Below are positions 11,975-23,762 of a DNA stretch of 64,000 nt, piece after piece. The notes under the pieces were generated by a model. That model saw only the letters and a list, made by a program, of their open reading frames with translations. It searched no databases and was not told where the DNA came from. Location: NCBI RefSeq assembly GCF_950295315.1, contig NC_080185.1, positions 46,543,237-46,607,236 of the forward strand, written 5' to 3'. A program made the position numbers and the translations under genes. Each line of letters starts with the position of its first letter. Within the stretch, counting starts at the first letter, position 1. The DNA comes from Erinaceus europaeus. Its lineage: Eukaryota; Chordata; Mammalia; Eulipotyphla; Erinaceidae.

Positions 11975-12427
11975 AACTTCATAACAGTAACACCTACCAA
12001 CTGGCTAATATTTACCAGGTGCTCCTATGATGACTTTAGACTGCAGTTTTTAACCTTGACTACAAATCAAAATCATCTGGGGAGCTATGAAATTCCAGCT
12101 GACCAGACCTCAGTGGAAATCAGTTAAATGAGAGGATCTGGGGGTAATACCAGTCCAAGAACTAGTCTTTTTTAACCTCACTGGATGATTGCAACATGCA
12201 GCTGTGGCTGATAACTATTGTTTCTGATATATCAATTTATTTAATATTTACAATAGTCCTTTCATGTGGGGTACTGTCTTACTGTCATCATCATCACCAT
12301 CACCACCACTAAATTACAAGTCAGAAAACTGTAACAGAAAGATGTGAAATTTTCCAAGGTCATCAACTCATAAGTGACAGAACTAATGATGTCCATTCAG
12401 GCAGTCTGGTTTGGTTATGCTATTACT
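11975..12427 (+). repeat. MIR SINE, forward, split by a DNA transposon
   Basis: 11975-12040 (ggctaatatttaccaggtgct) resembles the MIR 5' region. 12235-12427 resembles the MIR core and 3' part (gaaaactgtaacagaaagatg, ccaaggtcatc, cagaactaatg, caggcagtctggtt). The MER5A-like element sits exactly between them. Confidence 0.6.
12041..12220 (+). mobile_element. MER5A-like hAT-Charlie DNA transposon
   Basis: The sequence follows the MER5A plan: tttttaaccttgactacaaatc, aaaatcatctggggagct, aggatctgggggta and a decayed terminal inverted repeat at the end. It is old and non-autonomous, with no transposase. Confidence 0.7.
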
Positions 12428-13737
12428 ACCAAATTAAAAACCACAGGTTAACTAATTTTTCTCCAATTCCAAAGTACCAGAAATGAATATCACCCCTAGA
12501 TCCCATCAAATTATTCTAATTTGTTTGCTTGGAAATTAAATGTAGGGAAAGTAATGCCTACTGAGAGAATAAATTCCCTTCTGTCAACATAATAAAACCA
12601 ATTTGCATAGCTTCTTATAACATAAAAATAATAGTACTTTAAGCCCTTGTTCTTTAAAACTATATTCTCACAATGAATGATATTCCTGTTTTCAAAACAC
12701 CTCAGAAAAGTTAAATTCGCACTAAATTGAAACAAGAGTCGTTCTTCTAGATATGACATGCTGTCTCCTTCAATTAAGAGAAATGAGATGAGAGCTTACC
12801 GTTTGGTCTACATTAGTTAGATGTTTTGCAGAACTCCCTTCACTGTAGTATTTAAAGATTCCATATGAAAGTATTTATATAATATTTCTTTTTTTTTTTT
12901 CACTGCAAGATGCTTCAAAAATTTTAGTAAGAATGAGACACTTTCACTTGGGTGAAAGCATACAAGAATTTTCATGAATTGTGTGAATTCAAAAGATACA
13001 TGTAAATTATATGACAGTCTAAGCTGAACAAAGTATTTAAATATTTGAGAAATGTAAGAGACAAAACTGAAATTCAACAGAATATTTTGCATCTACAACT
13101 CAATTAAAAATAATGACATAGCTATAATGCTTTGTCAGGTCACTCTATTTGCATACAACTGGTAATTAGGAAGTTCCAGCCTAACACTCTGGAGATTCAT
13201 CACAGCACTAAAAATGGACCTACTTGATGATCAAAGCACTCCCCTAGGGTAAGCTTTTAGCTAACTGCCTTTGTTTCCTAAAGGGAGGAGATGGTGGTTT
13301 GACTGTGAGGCCTCAGCCACCTACAATGAAAAGAGTGTACAAAAGGTTCCAGCACTATTCTTATGTGGTAATATCAAGATAAAAATTAATATGTTAATGT
13401 AGATAGGAACAATGTTTAAGATAGATGTCAAAGTATTTAAATTGGTCAGATTCTTAAAAGTGTTTAACATGTGACAATACTTCATAGTCTAACTGAAATA
13501 CAAATTATATGTATGTATATCTATTTAGATAGGAGAGGTTCGAAGACATTCTAGAGGGGGCCCCAGAATATCCTGTGAACTTTCTTTGTGAAAAATCAAT
13601 CCATAGCAAATTGGCTTTTGTTTGGCATGGTAAATATTCTGAGAAGCATTGTCACAACATGTGTCTTAACTCTCTAAGTAACTTGAGGTTATTGAAAGTT
13701 TTAAAGTAAAAAATAAACTAAGTTAAAAATCAATATA
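12428..13737. other. Unique sequence, no gene seen
   Basis: AT-rich sequence. Minus-strand frames at 12511-12759 and 12817-13092 are open for 80-90 codons but show no domain or start context. A T13 run lies near 12888. Confidence 0.5.
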
Positions 13738-14905
13738 TTTTTTTATTTATAAAATGGAAATATTGACAATACTATAGTATAATCGGGGTACATTTCCACA
13801 CAGTGCCCACCCCCAAAGCTCCATATCCAATCCCCTCTCTTGATAGTGTCTGTATTCTTTATCCCACTGGAAGCATGGACCCAGGATCATTGTGGGATTC
13901 AGAAGGTGGAAGGTCTGGCTTCTGAAATTGCTTTTCCGCTGAACATGGGCATTAGCAGGTCTATCCATACTCCCCAGCCCGTTTCTCTCTTTCCCTAGTG
14001 AGGCAAGGATCTGGGGAGACGGGGCTCCATGAGATATAATAGGGTCTTCTGCTCAAGAAAGTCGGGCTGGCATCACAGTATCATTTGGAACCTGGTTGCT
14101 GAAAAAAACTAAGATATAATGCAAAAGGAGTCGGGCAGTAGCACAGCGGGTTAAGCGCAGGTGGCGCAAAGTGCAAGGACCAGCGTAAGGATCCCAGTTT
14201 AAGCCCCTGGCTCCCCACCTGCAGGGGAGTTGCTTCACAGGTGGTGAAGTAGATTTGCAGGTGTCTATCTTTCTCTCCCCCTCTCTGTCTTCCCCTCCTC
14301 TCTCCATTTCTTTCTGTCCTATCCAATGACATCAATAAGAACAATAATAACTACAACAATAAAAAACAAGGGCAACAAAAGGGAATAAATAAAATATTTT
14401 TTAAAAAAGATATAATGCAAAACAAAATGTTGACTAATCATGAACCTAAGAGTAAGAATATTGCAGATGAAAATTTGGGGTCTCCGTTTTGGAAAAAGCT
14501 AGTAGGTCTGTTTTAGGCATATTCCACTTCTGGAATATACCATGACTTTAGTAGTTTTTGCCTGAACCTGACATCTAATATGCAGGTGGACCCAGGTTAT
14601 TGTCCAGGAAGATGGTGTCATAGTTGGAAAAAGGACTAGAAAGCTGGATCAGGGAAGAGAGTAGCTCACAAATATGGGGAAAATATATAAATATTGTTAA
14701 CTGTAAACCCCATTGATTTTATCTGTAGCCCATATTCATCACAGGAGCCTATGTAACCTCTGCATCCCTGTAGGTCTGAGACTGAATTCTGTGGTCACTG
14801 CTAGGAACATTCCAGGCTGCACTAGTTTCAGGACCCATCTTCCTCAGGTAGTGGTTTGAGGTTCCTGGTGCAGGGGCTTGCTATGCAAGGTTAAATAAGC
14901 TAATT
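13738..14905 (-). mobile_element. Family R, reverse, split by a SINE
   Basis: The tail-side block 13738-14110 (cttctgaaattgc, tctttccctagtgaggc, ggaacctggttgctga) and the middle block 14423-14905 (gttgactaatcatgaacctaag, gaacattccaggctgc) read as one reverse copy. The SINE at 14127-14406 interrupts it. Confidence 0.75.
14127..14406 (+). repeat. tRNA-derived SINE (ERI type A), forward, full length with TSD
   Basis: This is the best reference copy. It has a tRNA-like head with A-box (tagcacagcgggttaagcg) and B-box (agtttaagccc) regions, ctccccacctgcagggg, a CT-rich part and an A-rich tail. A perfect 16-bp duplication aagatataatgcaaaa lies at 14111-14126 and 14407-14422. Confidence 0.97.
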
Positions 14906-14912
14906 TTTTGTC

Positions 14913-15209
14913 TTTTCTATATATTTTTTTATATTTTTGTTTACATAAACACCATATCCACCACCAAAAGACTGTCCCATCCCACCCACCTACCCCCACC
15001 CCCCCACCACCCTGGGAAACCGAATGTCCACCCTCCCCCTTACCACAGGGTTTTTACTTTGGTGGCCTACTCTAGATTTAGTCAGATCCTGCTTTTAGTT
15101 TCCCTTTCTGTTCTTCTTTCTCTGTGTTAAGTGAGCTAAGTCAGAAAGATAAAGATGAGTATGGGATGATCCCACTCATCAACAAAAGTTGAGAAAAAAG
15201 AACAGAAGT
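14913..15209. mobile_element. L1 3' end with 5' inversion
   Basis: 14921-15122 is the L1 3' UTR in reverse orientation (ccaccaccaaaagactgtcccatcc, cagatcctgcttttag). At 15123 it switches to forward L1 sequence (gtgagctaagtcagaaagataaagatg) up to 15209. This is the structure made by twin priming. Similar taagcta-ttttt bases flank it. Confidence 0.8.
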
Positions 15210-15221
15210 AAGCTATTTTTT

Positions 15222-15504
15222 ATATATTTTATTTATTTATTCCCTTTTGTTGCCCTTGTTTTATTGTTGTAGTTATTATTGTTGTTTTTATTGATGTTGT
15301 CGTTGTTGGATAGAGAGAGAAATGGAGAGAAGAGGGGAAGACAGAGAGAGGGAGAGAAATATAGGCACCTGCAGATCTGCTTCACCGCCTGTGAAGCAAC
15401 TCCCCTGCAGGTGGGGAGCCAGGGGCTCGAACCGGGATCCTTACACTGGTCCTTGCGCTTCGCAGCCAGCTGCACTTAACCCACTGTGCTACCGCCCAAC
15501 TCCC
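15222..15504 (-). repeat. tRNA-derived SINE (ERI type A), reverse
   Basis: Full-length layout. The bases taagctattttt lie on both sides (about 15210 and 15507) and fit a TSD. Confidence 0.93.
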
Positions 15505-15734
15505 AAATAAGCTATTTTTATACTTGTTTTCTTTAATTAAAAGCCTCCTATCTAGCATGTGTTTACTAAAATATAGGTAAAATTTTAAGCAATAAAGATT
15601 ATTAAGCAAATACTTTTACATCTAGACATGTAGCTACCACTTAGGGTGTGTCCTTACTAAATCAAAAATGAGTGGGGCTAAAAGCAGAAAGGATATGATT
15701 GATAAGTAAAGTTCTCAACTACTTTTTAAAGAGT

Positions 15735-15905
15735 TGGGGACAGGCCTGGACGGAGGTAGATAGCATAATAGTTATGCAAACAATTACTGAGGCTCTGAAT
15801 TCCCTAGTTCAATTCTTCACTTTGGAACAGAGCAGAGCAGGGATCTGGTTTCCTCCACTGTATATCTTCTGCATCTCACACTGAGTAAATAATAGAGATT
15901 ATTTC
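15735..15905 (+). repeat. tRNA-derived SINE, type C, forward
   Basis: A third SINE class, with gatagcataatagttatgcaaac, aggctctgaa and cagagcagagcaggg. The reverse copies at 25860 and 32536 share this plan. Confidence 0.7.
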
Positions 15906-16795
15906 ATAACTACTTACGGCTATTTTAAAAATCAGTTTGGTTAAATTCTTATGTTATAACATAGCTGCTCATAACCACAGGTTGACACGTTACATACAGA
16001 TTACCTGGTTATCTTTGGTGTTTAACTCAAAGCGCTTTGTTTTCAAGATACTATCAAAAGTTTATAATTGATAAATTAAGATGGTACATGTGTTTCCGAT
16101 CTGATAGAAGATTTAATGTTTGGCACATTTTCACTGGGCAAAATTATTTAGTCTGATAAAGGGTTTTTAAAGTGCTATAAACGTAAAGAGTTTGTTTTAA
16201 CAATTAAACTATATGAGATTTACTCTAAACCTTTTAGTGAGTCTCAACTCTTGCCTCTTAAGTTGCCAGATCAGAGTCTTAAAATGTACTTTTTAATACA
16301 ATTTTATAGATCTACCCTGACTTAGTCATAGTCACTGCATAGGTGTTATAAAAGGTATAGAATATGTTTTCTAACTAAGAGTAAAAGAATGTAAGTACAT
16401 GAGAGATATAATACAGCTGAATGAAAATGAGATAAATGGATGAATAGAATAAAAACTGGTAGTAGCAAGTACGTTGTAAGTAAACTGTTTAAAAATTTTC
16501 GCAATAAAGTATAAATTAGTTGGTCCACATATTTCAAATTTTGAACATACTCATTGAGTTCTAATGTGTTTAAATAGTTTAAACATTTTTTAAATTATAA
16601 TACTTGAGATGGTAATAATTTTATCCTGTTAGTGTCATAAATATTGATCTGAAGATACTATATTGACACACCTATTTGTCACTAAAGGTATTCTAAAACT
16701 GTACAAAGCATATTAGAATCAAAATATATCTAAGTCAGTTCTAGCCATTACATTACCAATTGCAAGTAAGCTCCTAACTTGGTTGAAGTTCTTAT
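15906..16795. other. No recognisable gene or repeat
   Basis: Very AT-rich sequence. I see no supported feature here. Confidence 0.5.
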
Positions 16796-17447
16796 TTATC
16801 CTGGCCTTGGTATTGTTGGGACTTGTATTTCTTGTTGATCACAAGTAAATGACGGCTGTCTGTGCTGCTGTGACGATCTCCTGAGGAGTCAGTCTTCCAC
16901 TTTTCATCTGGTGAGATCTTTCTTAACAATTTTGGCTTGTGTGCTTTGCAGCTATGCTCTTATATTTGTTCATGGGTGGGTACTACCCATAACTTATGGG
17001 CAATAAATTACAGTGGTTAGTGGGCCTCTGTAAAACTATCTACCTGGCAGTAGTTGCTTCTTTCAACTATTGCTTGTCTGAGAAGGTTTTTATGCCTCCA
17101 TCTAGTCTGAATGACAGTCTAGCAGGATACAATAGTCTTGGTTGAAAGCCTTTCTCATTGAGTACTTGATAGATATCTTGCCATTCTCTTCTGGCCTGTA
17201 GTGTTTGTGTGGAGAAGTCTGCTGCTAATCTTATGGGTTTTCTTCTGTAGGTGACTGTTTTTCTCTTGCAGCCTTCACGATCGTTTCTTTATCCTTATTC
17301 CTTTCCATTCAAAATATGATATGTCTTGGTGTCTTTCAGTCTGGCTTAATTCTGTTTGGGACCCTCTGGGATTCTTGAACCTTTATGTCTTTGATGTCTA
17401 GACTAGAGAAGTTCTCAGCTATTATGTCCTTTCACCATTTTCAGCCG

Positions 17448-17791
17448 ATCTTGGATGGACCTTGAAAAAATCATGTTGAGTGAAATAAGTCAGAAACAGA
17501 AGGATGAATATGGGATGATCTCACTCTCAGGCCGAAGTTGAAAAACAAGATTAGAAAAGAAAACACAAGTCGAACCTGAAATGGAATTGGAGTATTACAC
17601 CAAAGTAAAAGACTCTGGGGTGGGTGGGTGGGTGGGGAGAATACAGGTCCATGAAAAATGATGAATGAAATAGTGGGGGTTGTATTGTTAAATGGGAATC
17701 TGGGGAATGTTATGCATGTACAAACTATTGTATTTACTGTTGAATGTAAAGCATTAATTCCCCAATAAAAAAATAAATTATTAAAAAAAAG
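17448..17791 (+). mobile_element. L1 3' end, forward, nested in the reverse L1
   Basis: It starts at the tail of ORF2 (cttggatggaccttgaaaaaatcatg, gatgaatatgggatgatctc). The 3' UTR has gggtgggtgggtgggtgggg, followed by a ccaataaaaaaataaattattaaaaaaaa tail. Confidence 0.85.
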
Positions 17792-18267
17792 AATGCTTTC
17801 TTCCCCTCCCTCCCTTTCTTCTTGTAGTAAACCAATAATGCATATATTATTTCTTTTGAAGTCATCCCATAGGTCTCTGTTGTTGTTTTCTGTATCTCTT
17901 AATCTCTTTTTGAGATCTCTAATTTGTCATCGATCTTGCTAACTCTGTCTGCAGCCTCATTGATTCTATTCTGTCCCCCCTTTACTGTTTTTTGGAGTTC
18001 ATCTATCTTGTTACCATGTTCTGATACTGTTTAAGCTTGTTCAGCTAGTTGTGTTCTTAGCTCAGCTATTTCAGCTCTCAGATCTCTAATAACCTCGAGA
18101 TAATTAGTGTTTTCTTCCAGGGTCTCATTTGTTGTTTCTGTATTTCTGATGACAGTGCTTTTAAACTCTTTATTCACTCCTGTGATTATTTCCTTAACGA
18201 GTGATTGGATGTTGACCTCATTATTTTGTGCTTCAACCTTTGGGGAGGGGCTTTTAGCTGGACTCTT

Positions 18268-18302
18268 TTTTATATATTTATTTACTTTCCCTTTTGTTGC
18301 CC
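18268..18302 (-). repeat. 35-bp SINE 3' stub with perfect TSD
   Basis: Only the tail end of an ERI type A SINE is present, in reverse (tatttacttt, cccttttgttgcc). The 15-bp duplication tttagctggactctt lies at 18253-18267 and 18303-18317, so this tiny piece is a complete insertion event. Confidence 0.88.
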
Positions 18303-18825
18303 TTTAGCTGGACTCTTGTCCTGGTTCATTGCGCCAATATTTCTTCTTGTTGGTTTAACCATTCTATATAGTATGTTCTGAGGTCCCTCTCTCAGTATTT
18401 TTCAATTGACAGTTGTTTCAATATTATTTTAATCCCTGAGTTGGAGATCAGTGGCTTAAATCCTCTTTTGTTCTTGTTCTTCCCTGTAGGCTATGGGAGC
18501 CTGAAGACTTTTAAACTATAAGTTGACTTCTTAGCTTAATCACTGACTCCGGTGATTTGGTGGCTTCCTGAAGTCGTTCTAGTACTGTCTTGCTATGGTC
18601 CCAGGTGGTCTCCTTTGGTATTCCTAGTTGACTCTGGAGAGAAACACAGCTGCTGCTGCTCTGTAGCCCCGCCTCCACAAAAAAAAAGCCTTTTAAAATC
18701 TGTTTGAACTCCTCCTTCTAATAAAAGATAACTGAAGTGGCAGATGTAAAAACAAATATATAAATACATAAACATAGCAAAGAATCAACATGAAGGACTT
18801 GTGCAATTTGACAACTGAAAGACTA

Positions 18826-18903
18826 TTTTTTAATATTCATTTATTTTATTCCCTTTTGTTGCCCTTGTTGTTTTATTGTTGTAGTCATTATTGTTCTTTT
18901 AGT
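18826..18903 (-). repeat. tRNA-derived SINE (type A) 3' fragment, reverse
   Basis: It contains tattcccttttgttgcccttg and attgttgtagtcattattgtt, and then stops at the L1 boundary. Confidence 0.75.
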
Positions 18904-18919
18904 AATTTTCTGTTTACTG

Positions 18920-19629
18920 TTAAATAATACCTTTACTCAACAATGGTCTGAGAATATTCTTGGGATGATTTCAATGCTCTTGAATTTGTTGATGCTGTCT
19001 TTGTGGCCTAACATGTGGTTTATCCTTGAGTATGTGTTGTGTGGATTTGAAAAGAATGTGTTATCCAGTTTTGGGGGGTGAAAAACTCTGAAAATGTCCA
19101 AGAGGTCTATTCTGTCCATCTCTTCATTTAATTCTCTTGTTTCTTTGTTGATTCTCTGCTTTGTTGATCTGTCTAAGTGTGAGAGTGGGGGGTTAAAGTC
19201 TCCCACTATTATTGTATTACTATTGATGTATTTTTGTAGTTCTTTCTGTAGGTGTTTGATGTATTTAGATGTTCCCTCATTGGGTGCATAGATTATAATA
19301 ATTGTTAAGTCTTCTTGGCTGATTGATCCTCTTATCATTATGTAATGGCCTTTCCTATCTTTTTTTACATTATTTAATTTAAAATCTATTGTGTCAGAGA
19401 TGAGAATGGCTGTTCCTGCCTTTTATTGTGGTCCATTAGCTTTTCTGATAGTTTTCCATCCTTTCATTTTAAGTCTGTGTTTGTCTTGTTGGGTCAGATG
19501 GGATTCTTGCAAGCAGTATATGGTTGGGTTAGGTTTTCTGATCCAATATCCCACTCTGTGCCTTTTGATGGGTGAGTTTAAGCCATTGACATTTATTAAT
19601 ATTATGGATATAATGTATTGTAGTGCCAT
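18920..19629 (-). pseudogene. L1 ORF2 endonuclease domain, broken
   Basis: Two minus-strand frames (19423-19629 and 18937-19338) together cover the apurinic-like endonuclease that nicks target DNA for L1 insertion. Visible motifs are NVNGLN near the start, the catalytic Glu in CLQESHL, Asp/Asn in VGDFN and the SDH motif at the end. The key residues survive, but the frame shifts between the two pieces, and the reverse transcriptase part is missing. This is a dead remnant of a host retrotransposon, not a host enzyme gene. Confidence 0.85.
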
Positions 19630-19699
19630 TGTTCAATAAATTTTATGTGTTCTGATGTGTTGCAAGTATTATAGTGATGTTCTTGTTTATAAGAGGTCT

Positions 19700-20700
19700 T
19701 TTAGAACCTCTTTCAGGGCAGGCTTGGTGATTGTTTCCTCCTTTTTAACTTTTGTCTGCCTAAGAAGGTTTTGATCCCTTCATCTAGTTTGAATGAAAGT
19801 CTAGCAGGATATATTATCCTTGGTAGAAACCCTTTTTCATCCAGGGCTTGATAGATATCTTGCCATTCTCTTCTGGCTTTTAGAATTTGAGTGGAGAAGT
19901 CTGCTGATAGTCTTATGGGTTTTCCCCAGTATCTGACTTTTTGTTTTTCTCTGCAGCCTGTAGGATCCTTTCTTTATCCTTACTTCTTTTCGTTATAACT
20001 ATGATGTATCTTGGTGTCTTCAGGTCTGGACTGACTCTGGGACTCTCTGGGACTCTTGAATCTTAGTATCCTTTCTATTGTCTGGGAAGTTTTCTTCTAT
20101 AATTTCCTCTAGAATGTTTCCTTCCCCTTCCTCTCTTTCTTCCTCTGGCAGGCCAAGGATATGAATGTTACTTCTTTTGAGATCATCCCATATGTCTCTG
20201 TTGTTGTTTTCAGTGTCTCTCAATCTCTTTTTGAGCAATTTTGTCTCTTTCTTAGTTTTCTCTAGCTCATCCTTTGTCTATATAATTCTGTTTTCTGCTT
20301 CTGTTAGTCTGCTTTCCCTTCCCTCAGCTTCTTTCTTCAGTTCAGCTATTTCAGCTTTCAGTTCTCTAATTACCTTGAGGTAGCTAGTATTTTCTTTGAG
20401 GGTCTCATCTATTGTTTCCCTAATTCTGCTAGCCCTTCCCTCTATAGTTGTCTTCATTTCTACGATTATTAAGTTTATTATTGCTTGCATAGTTTTCTTA
20501 TCTATGGTTACCTCTGACTGATTTGTAGTTTCTTCTGGGCTCTTGTCTTCATTAATTGTAGTAGCAGTTTTATTTGCTCTTGGTTCAACCATTTTTTTAT
20601 TGATTTGTATTTTATTTTTATATTCTGTTGTTTTTAGTTGTTGTGTTTTGGGTACAAGCCACACTATACTAAATACCTTTATAACAAATGCAATCACCAA
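19700..20700 (-). pseudogene. L1 ORF1 (RNA-binding chaperone), broken
   Basis: 20278-20700 encodes the Lys/Glu-rich N-terminal half with a heptad-like coiled coil (KVIRELKAEIAELKKEAEG). 20020-20238, in the same frame after a TAG near 20276, encodes the start of the RRM-like part (NIHILGLPEEE). A frameshift near 20020 then breaks the C-terminal domain. In L1 this protein forms trimers and coats the L1 RNA. The first codons upstream of the coiled coil may be chance sequence. Confidence 0.82.
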
Positions 20701-21687
20701 CCTCAGAAATTACAATAGTAACTGAAGCTAGGATTGAAGCAGTTTAACCAACACCAGTTATCCAAACAATGCCTCCAGTCCAAGAAAAAATAGAAACCAA
20801 ATCCAAATGAAAAAGAAAGAGTAAGGAAAAAAGGGATAGCAAGAATAGACAATTATGCAAATCTACTGTCCACTGTAAATTCTATGTATAGCAAGAGTAA
20901 AAAGGGAAGTAGAAAAGAGACACACACAAAGAGAGTCCACTCTGAGTCAGATTTCTTCCCCAAAATAATTCACAAACAAGTATCAGTGAATTCAGAAAGC
21001 CAAAGAAGGAGGAAGACAAGAATGAAAAAAATTAATTAATTAATTAATTAATTAATTTAAAAAGAAAAAGAAAATAAAAGAAAGAGCAGTGAAAGGAAAG
21101 AGTTGTTTTTTTTTTAATTAGCTAGGAGGAGGGAGAAGGGGGAGAGTGGGTAGAGGAGGTAGGTAGAAACAAGTTCCTCTCCCAATGGATAGGACACCTA
21201 GTCACCTAGCAATGGAAAATACACTAAGAGTTAATTTTGGTCAACCTGAAGGAAGGGGGAAAGGAACACATGTATATATAATAGTAATAATAAAATAGAA
21301 CAGAGTAAAAAACCCCTAACAGTCAGTTTGCACCTTGGATGGCTCCTGATTGGCTCTCAGAAAGGAAAAAGGTTGGAATGACACCCCTGGTGAGCAAGGA
21401 ATCTTGGTAAAGAAAAAGGCTCAGTGGGGAGCTTGCTAGTAGCAGCTCTCAGGCCCCTGGGTCTGGTTATAGGGGAAGGGGAGAGGAGTGCACTTTGGAA
21501 ATAATCAGAAATTTTCCTTTCTTTTTTCTCTGTTTTCTAACCGAAATTATGCCATAGTAACCTCCTTGGTGTCACCCTTACGACCCCTTATTCACTGTCC
21601 TGCTGAAGGCCAATTATCTCTACCCATTCCAGCAGTTGTTGTCAGAGCTCATGCCAGCAGCTGCTTCCAAGTTGCCATCTAGGCTCC

Positions 21688-21880
21688 GTCCCATTATTAT
21701 TGTTCCTGTTATTGATGTTGTTGTTGTTGGATAGGACAGAGAGAAATGGAGAGAGGAGAGGAAGACAGTGAGGGGGAGAAAAAGATAGACACTGCAGACC
21801 TGCTTCACAGCCTGTGAAGCGACTCCCCTGTAGGTGGGGAGCAGGGGCTCAAACTAGGATCTTTATGCTGGTCCTTGCGC
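21688..21880 (-). repeat. tRNA-derived SINE (type A), reverse, part of an inverted pair
   Basis: It contains gttgttggataggacagagag, ctgcttcacagcctgtgaagcg and a head that stops at ccttgcgcc, directly against the next SINE. Confidence 0.85.
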
Positions 21881-22215
21881 CAGTTATGTGCACATGGCAC
21901 AAAATGCAAGGACCAGTATACAGATGGCAGTTTGAGCCCCTGGTTCCCCACCTGCAGGGAAGTCACTTCACAAGCAGAGAAGCAGGTCTGCAGGTGTGTC
22001 TGTCTTTCTCTCCCCTCTCTGTCTTCCCCTCTTCTCTGGATTTCTCTTTGTCCTATCCAACAACAATGACAACAATAACAAAAACAGTAATAAAAGCAAC
22101 AAAAACCGTTAAACTACAAGGGCAACAAAAGGGGAAAAATGGCTTCCGGGAGCAGTGGATTCATAGTGCAGGCACTGAGCCCCAGCAATAACCCTGGAAT
22201 CAAAAAAAAAGAAAA
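21881..22215 (+). repeat. tRNA-derived SINE (type A) with extended tail, forward
   Basis: It contains gcaaggaccagtatac, ccccacctgcagggaag and an aacaatgacaacaataac tail, plus the second tail segment (gtgcaggcactgagccccagc) and poly(A). It is head to head with the SINE at 21688-21880. Confidence 0.87.
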
Positions 22216-22775
22216 GAAAAAGAGAATCAGAAATTATATAGAAGATCCAACAAATGTCATCAATCAATTTGGCATAACTGTCATTTGCATAACACTCTAA
22301 ATAGCAACCCAAGATTGAGCAGTGTTTCCAAATACACATGGCAAATCCACCATGTAGATCACTTTCTGAGCCACTGAGTAAAACATTAAAAGAAAACATT
22401 GAAACTATGCAAAATGTGCCCTTTGATCATCAGTAACTTTTTGTCAACTCAATAGGAGAAAGAGGTCTGGGAGAATCCAAATGTTTGAAAATCAAACAAC
22501 ACATATCTAAATAAATCATGGATCAACAAAAACATCTCCCTGATACTAAGTCAACATGAACACTTTTTCCATTGGGCCTGTTGGGTCTTTGGTGATATGT
22601 CTGTTGAACTTTTCTCCCTATTTCTATGAAGTTTTTTATTTTTGCTGATTTTGTCAACTTTAGTGAATTCTTTAGATATTGGACTCAATGGTTAATAGAC
22701 CTTACTTAGATGTATGTTTGGTTAGTGAATATGAAAGTATCTACTATAATAAACTAACATGATAGTTATTTTATG
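22216..22775. other. No clearly recognised feature
   Basis: AT-rich sequence. 22560-22680 might be a decayed L1 piece in reverse, but I cannot support it. Confidence 0.4.
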
Positions 22776-22912
22776 TTATTATTATTTGTTATTAATAGTA
22801 CAAGATTATAAGGCTACAGTACATAGTTCCATTCCACATCCACTACCAAAGTTCTGTATCCCTACCCTCCCACCTCTCAGATAACTGCCATAGTTCTCAC
22901 AGTGGTTTTTAG
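22776..22912 (-). mobile_element. L1/family R type 3' end, reverse, diverged
   Basis: It has gttattaatagtacaagattataaggctac and ccacatccactaccaaagttctgtatccc, similar to the tail side of other reverse copies. Confidence 0.45.
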
Positions 22913-23762
22913 TTTTGCTTTGTTTTGTTTTGCTTTTTCACTGAAAAGAAGAAAAACTTTCTAGCAGAGAAAAGAGGAAAAGCAAAATATTACTGTGTAA
23001 TAACAGCTTGGCACATTGATAGCTTTGGTTGCTTATCTGGAGAAAAGGGAATAAAGTAGACAATTGAGAAACAGATTTTCACCCAGGGATTCCAAGATGA
23101 CCAAAGAATGAGGAAGACACTATTATAAACTCTCTCCAGTGAAAACAATATATCTGCAAAGTAATTTTGCAGGGAACTAAATAAAAAACTGTCTTTAACT
23201 TCTGTGCAGTCATGAAACAATAAGTGAAGCTGTTTTGGGAAGGAATACAATTCAGGAATGTGTGAGCTCTCTGGGGAAAGAACTTGATATGGGGAGGAAA
23301 TAAAGGCCCCTGTTGGAATTCCAAGAAGGAAGGAGCTTTCACCTTCACTGGGAGAAAAGGGAAGCTTCTTCCAAGCCCTACAAACCTGCTGGAACTTGAG
23401 GGAGAGAAAAAGTCAGATACAACCTAGTCTTCTAGGAGAGAAGCCAAGCCCAAGGCAGTCAATGGTCACCAAGACAGGTGGTGAACAGAGACAAAGAACA
23501 AAGAGGAAGAAACCCACTCCTAAACCTCTGAAATGGGAGGCTGAGAGGCCAGGGTGGGGGAGGAGCCTCCTGCTGAGCCCTGCACTTCTTAGCCTGGCAA
23601 GTGGCTTTTCCCAATTCACTACAGGTTTCTAGGCTGCACTCCAGAGCTGCCCTCTCCTATATCCCCATCAGCCTGCAGCTCTTGGACACCCGTATGCACC
23701 TACTGTGAGGGAATAGATAAGAGCTGTGGGATGAGCTTTGGGGCCACTTCTTCCCATTCACA
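22913..23762. other. Unrecognised sequence, GC-richer at 23390-23700
   Basis: No repeat that I can name. Frames of 68-89 codons on both strands near 23000-23630 overlap each other and show no domain. Confidence 0.45.

Larger units (their letters stand above)
16796..18680 (-). mobile_element. L1 ORF1 and 5' region, reverse, decayed
   Basis: 16796-17447 corresponds on the minus strand to the end of ORF1, by comparison with 19690-20100. 17792-18260 holds the coiled-coil part and 18320-18680 the 5' UTR. The frame is broken throughout. A forward L1 3' end (17448-17791) and a SINE stub (18268-18302) interrupt it. Confidence 0.75.
18904..21685 (-). mobile_element. L1, reverse: 5' UTR, ORF1 and start of ORF2
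   Basis: From right to left on the minus strand it holds a GC-richer 5' UTR (about 20730-21685), ORF1 (about 19700-20700) and the endonuclease part of ORF2 (about 18920-19630). The rest of ORF2 is absent because the copy ends at 18904 beside a SINE fragment. Stops and frameshifts show that it is inactive. Confidence 0.88.

Noticed and set aside
14127..14406. tRNA genes in SINE heads
   Set aside because: The heads keep A- and B-box-like sequence but do not fold as full tRNAs, and they occur in dozens of SINE copies.
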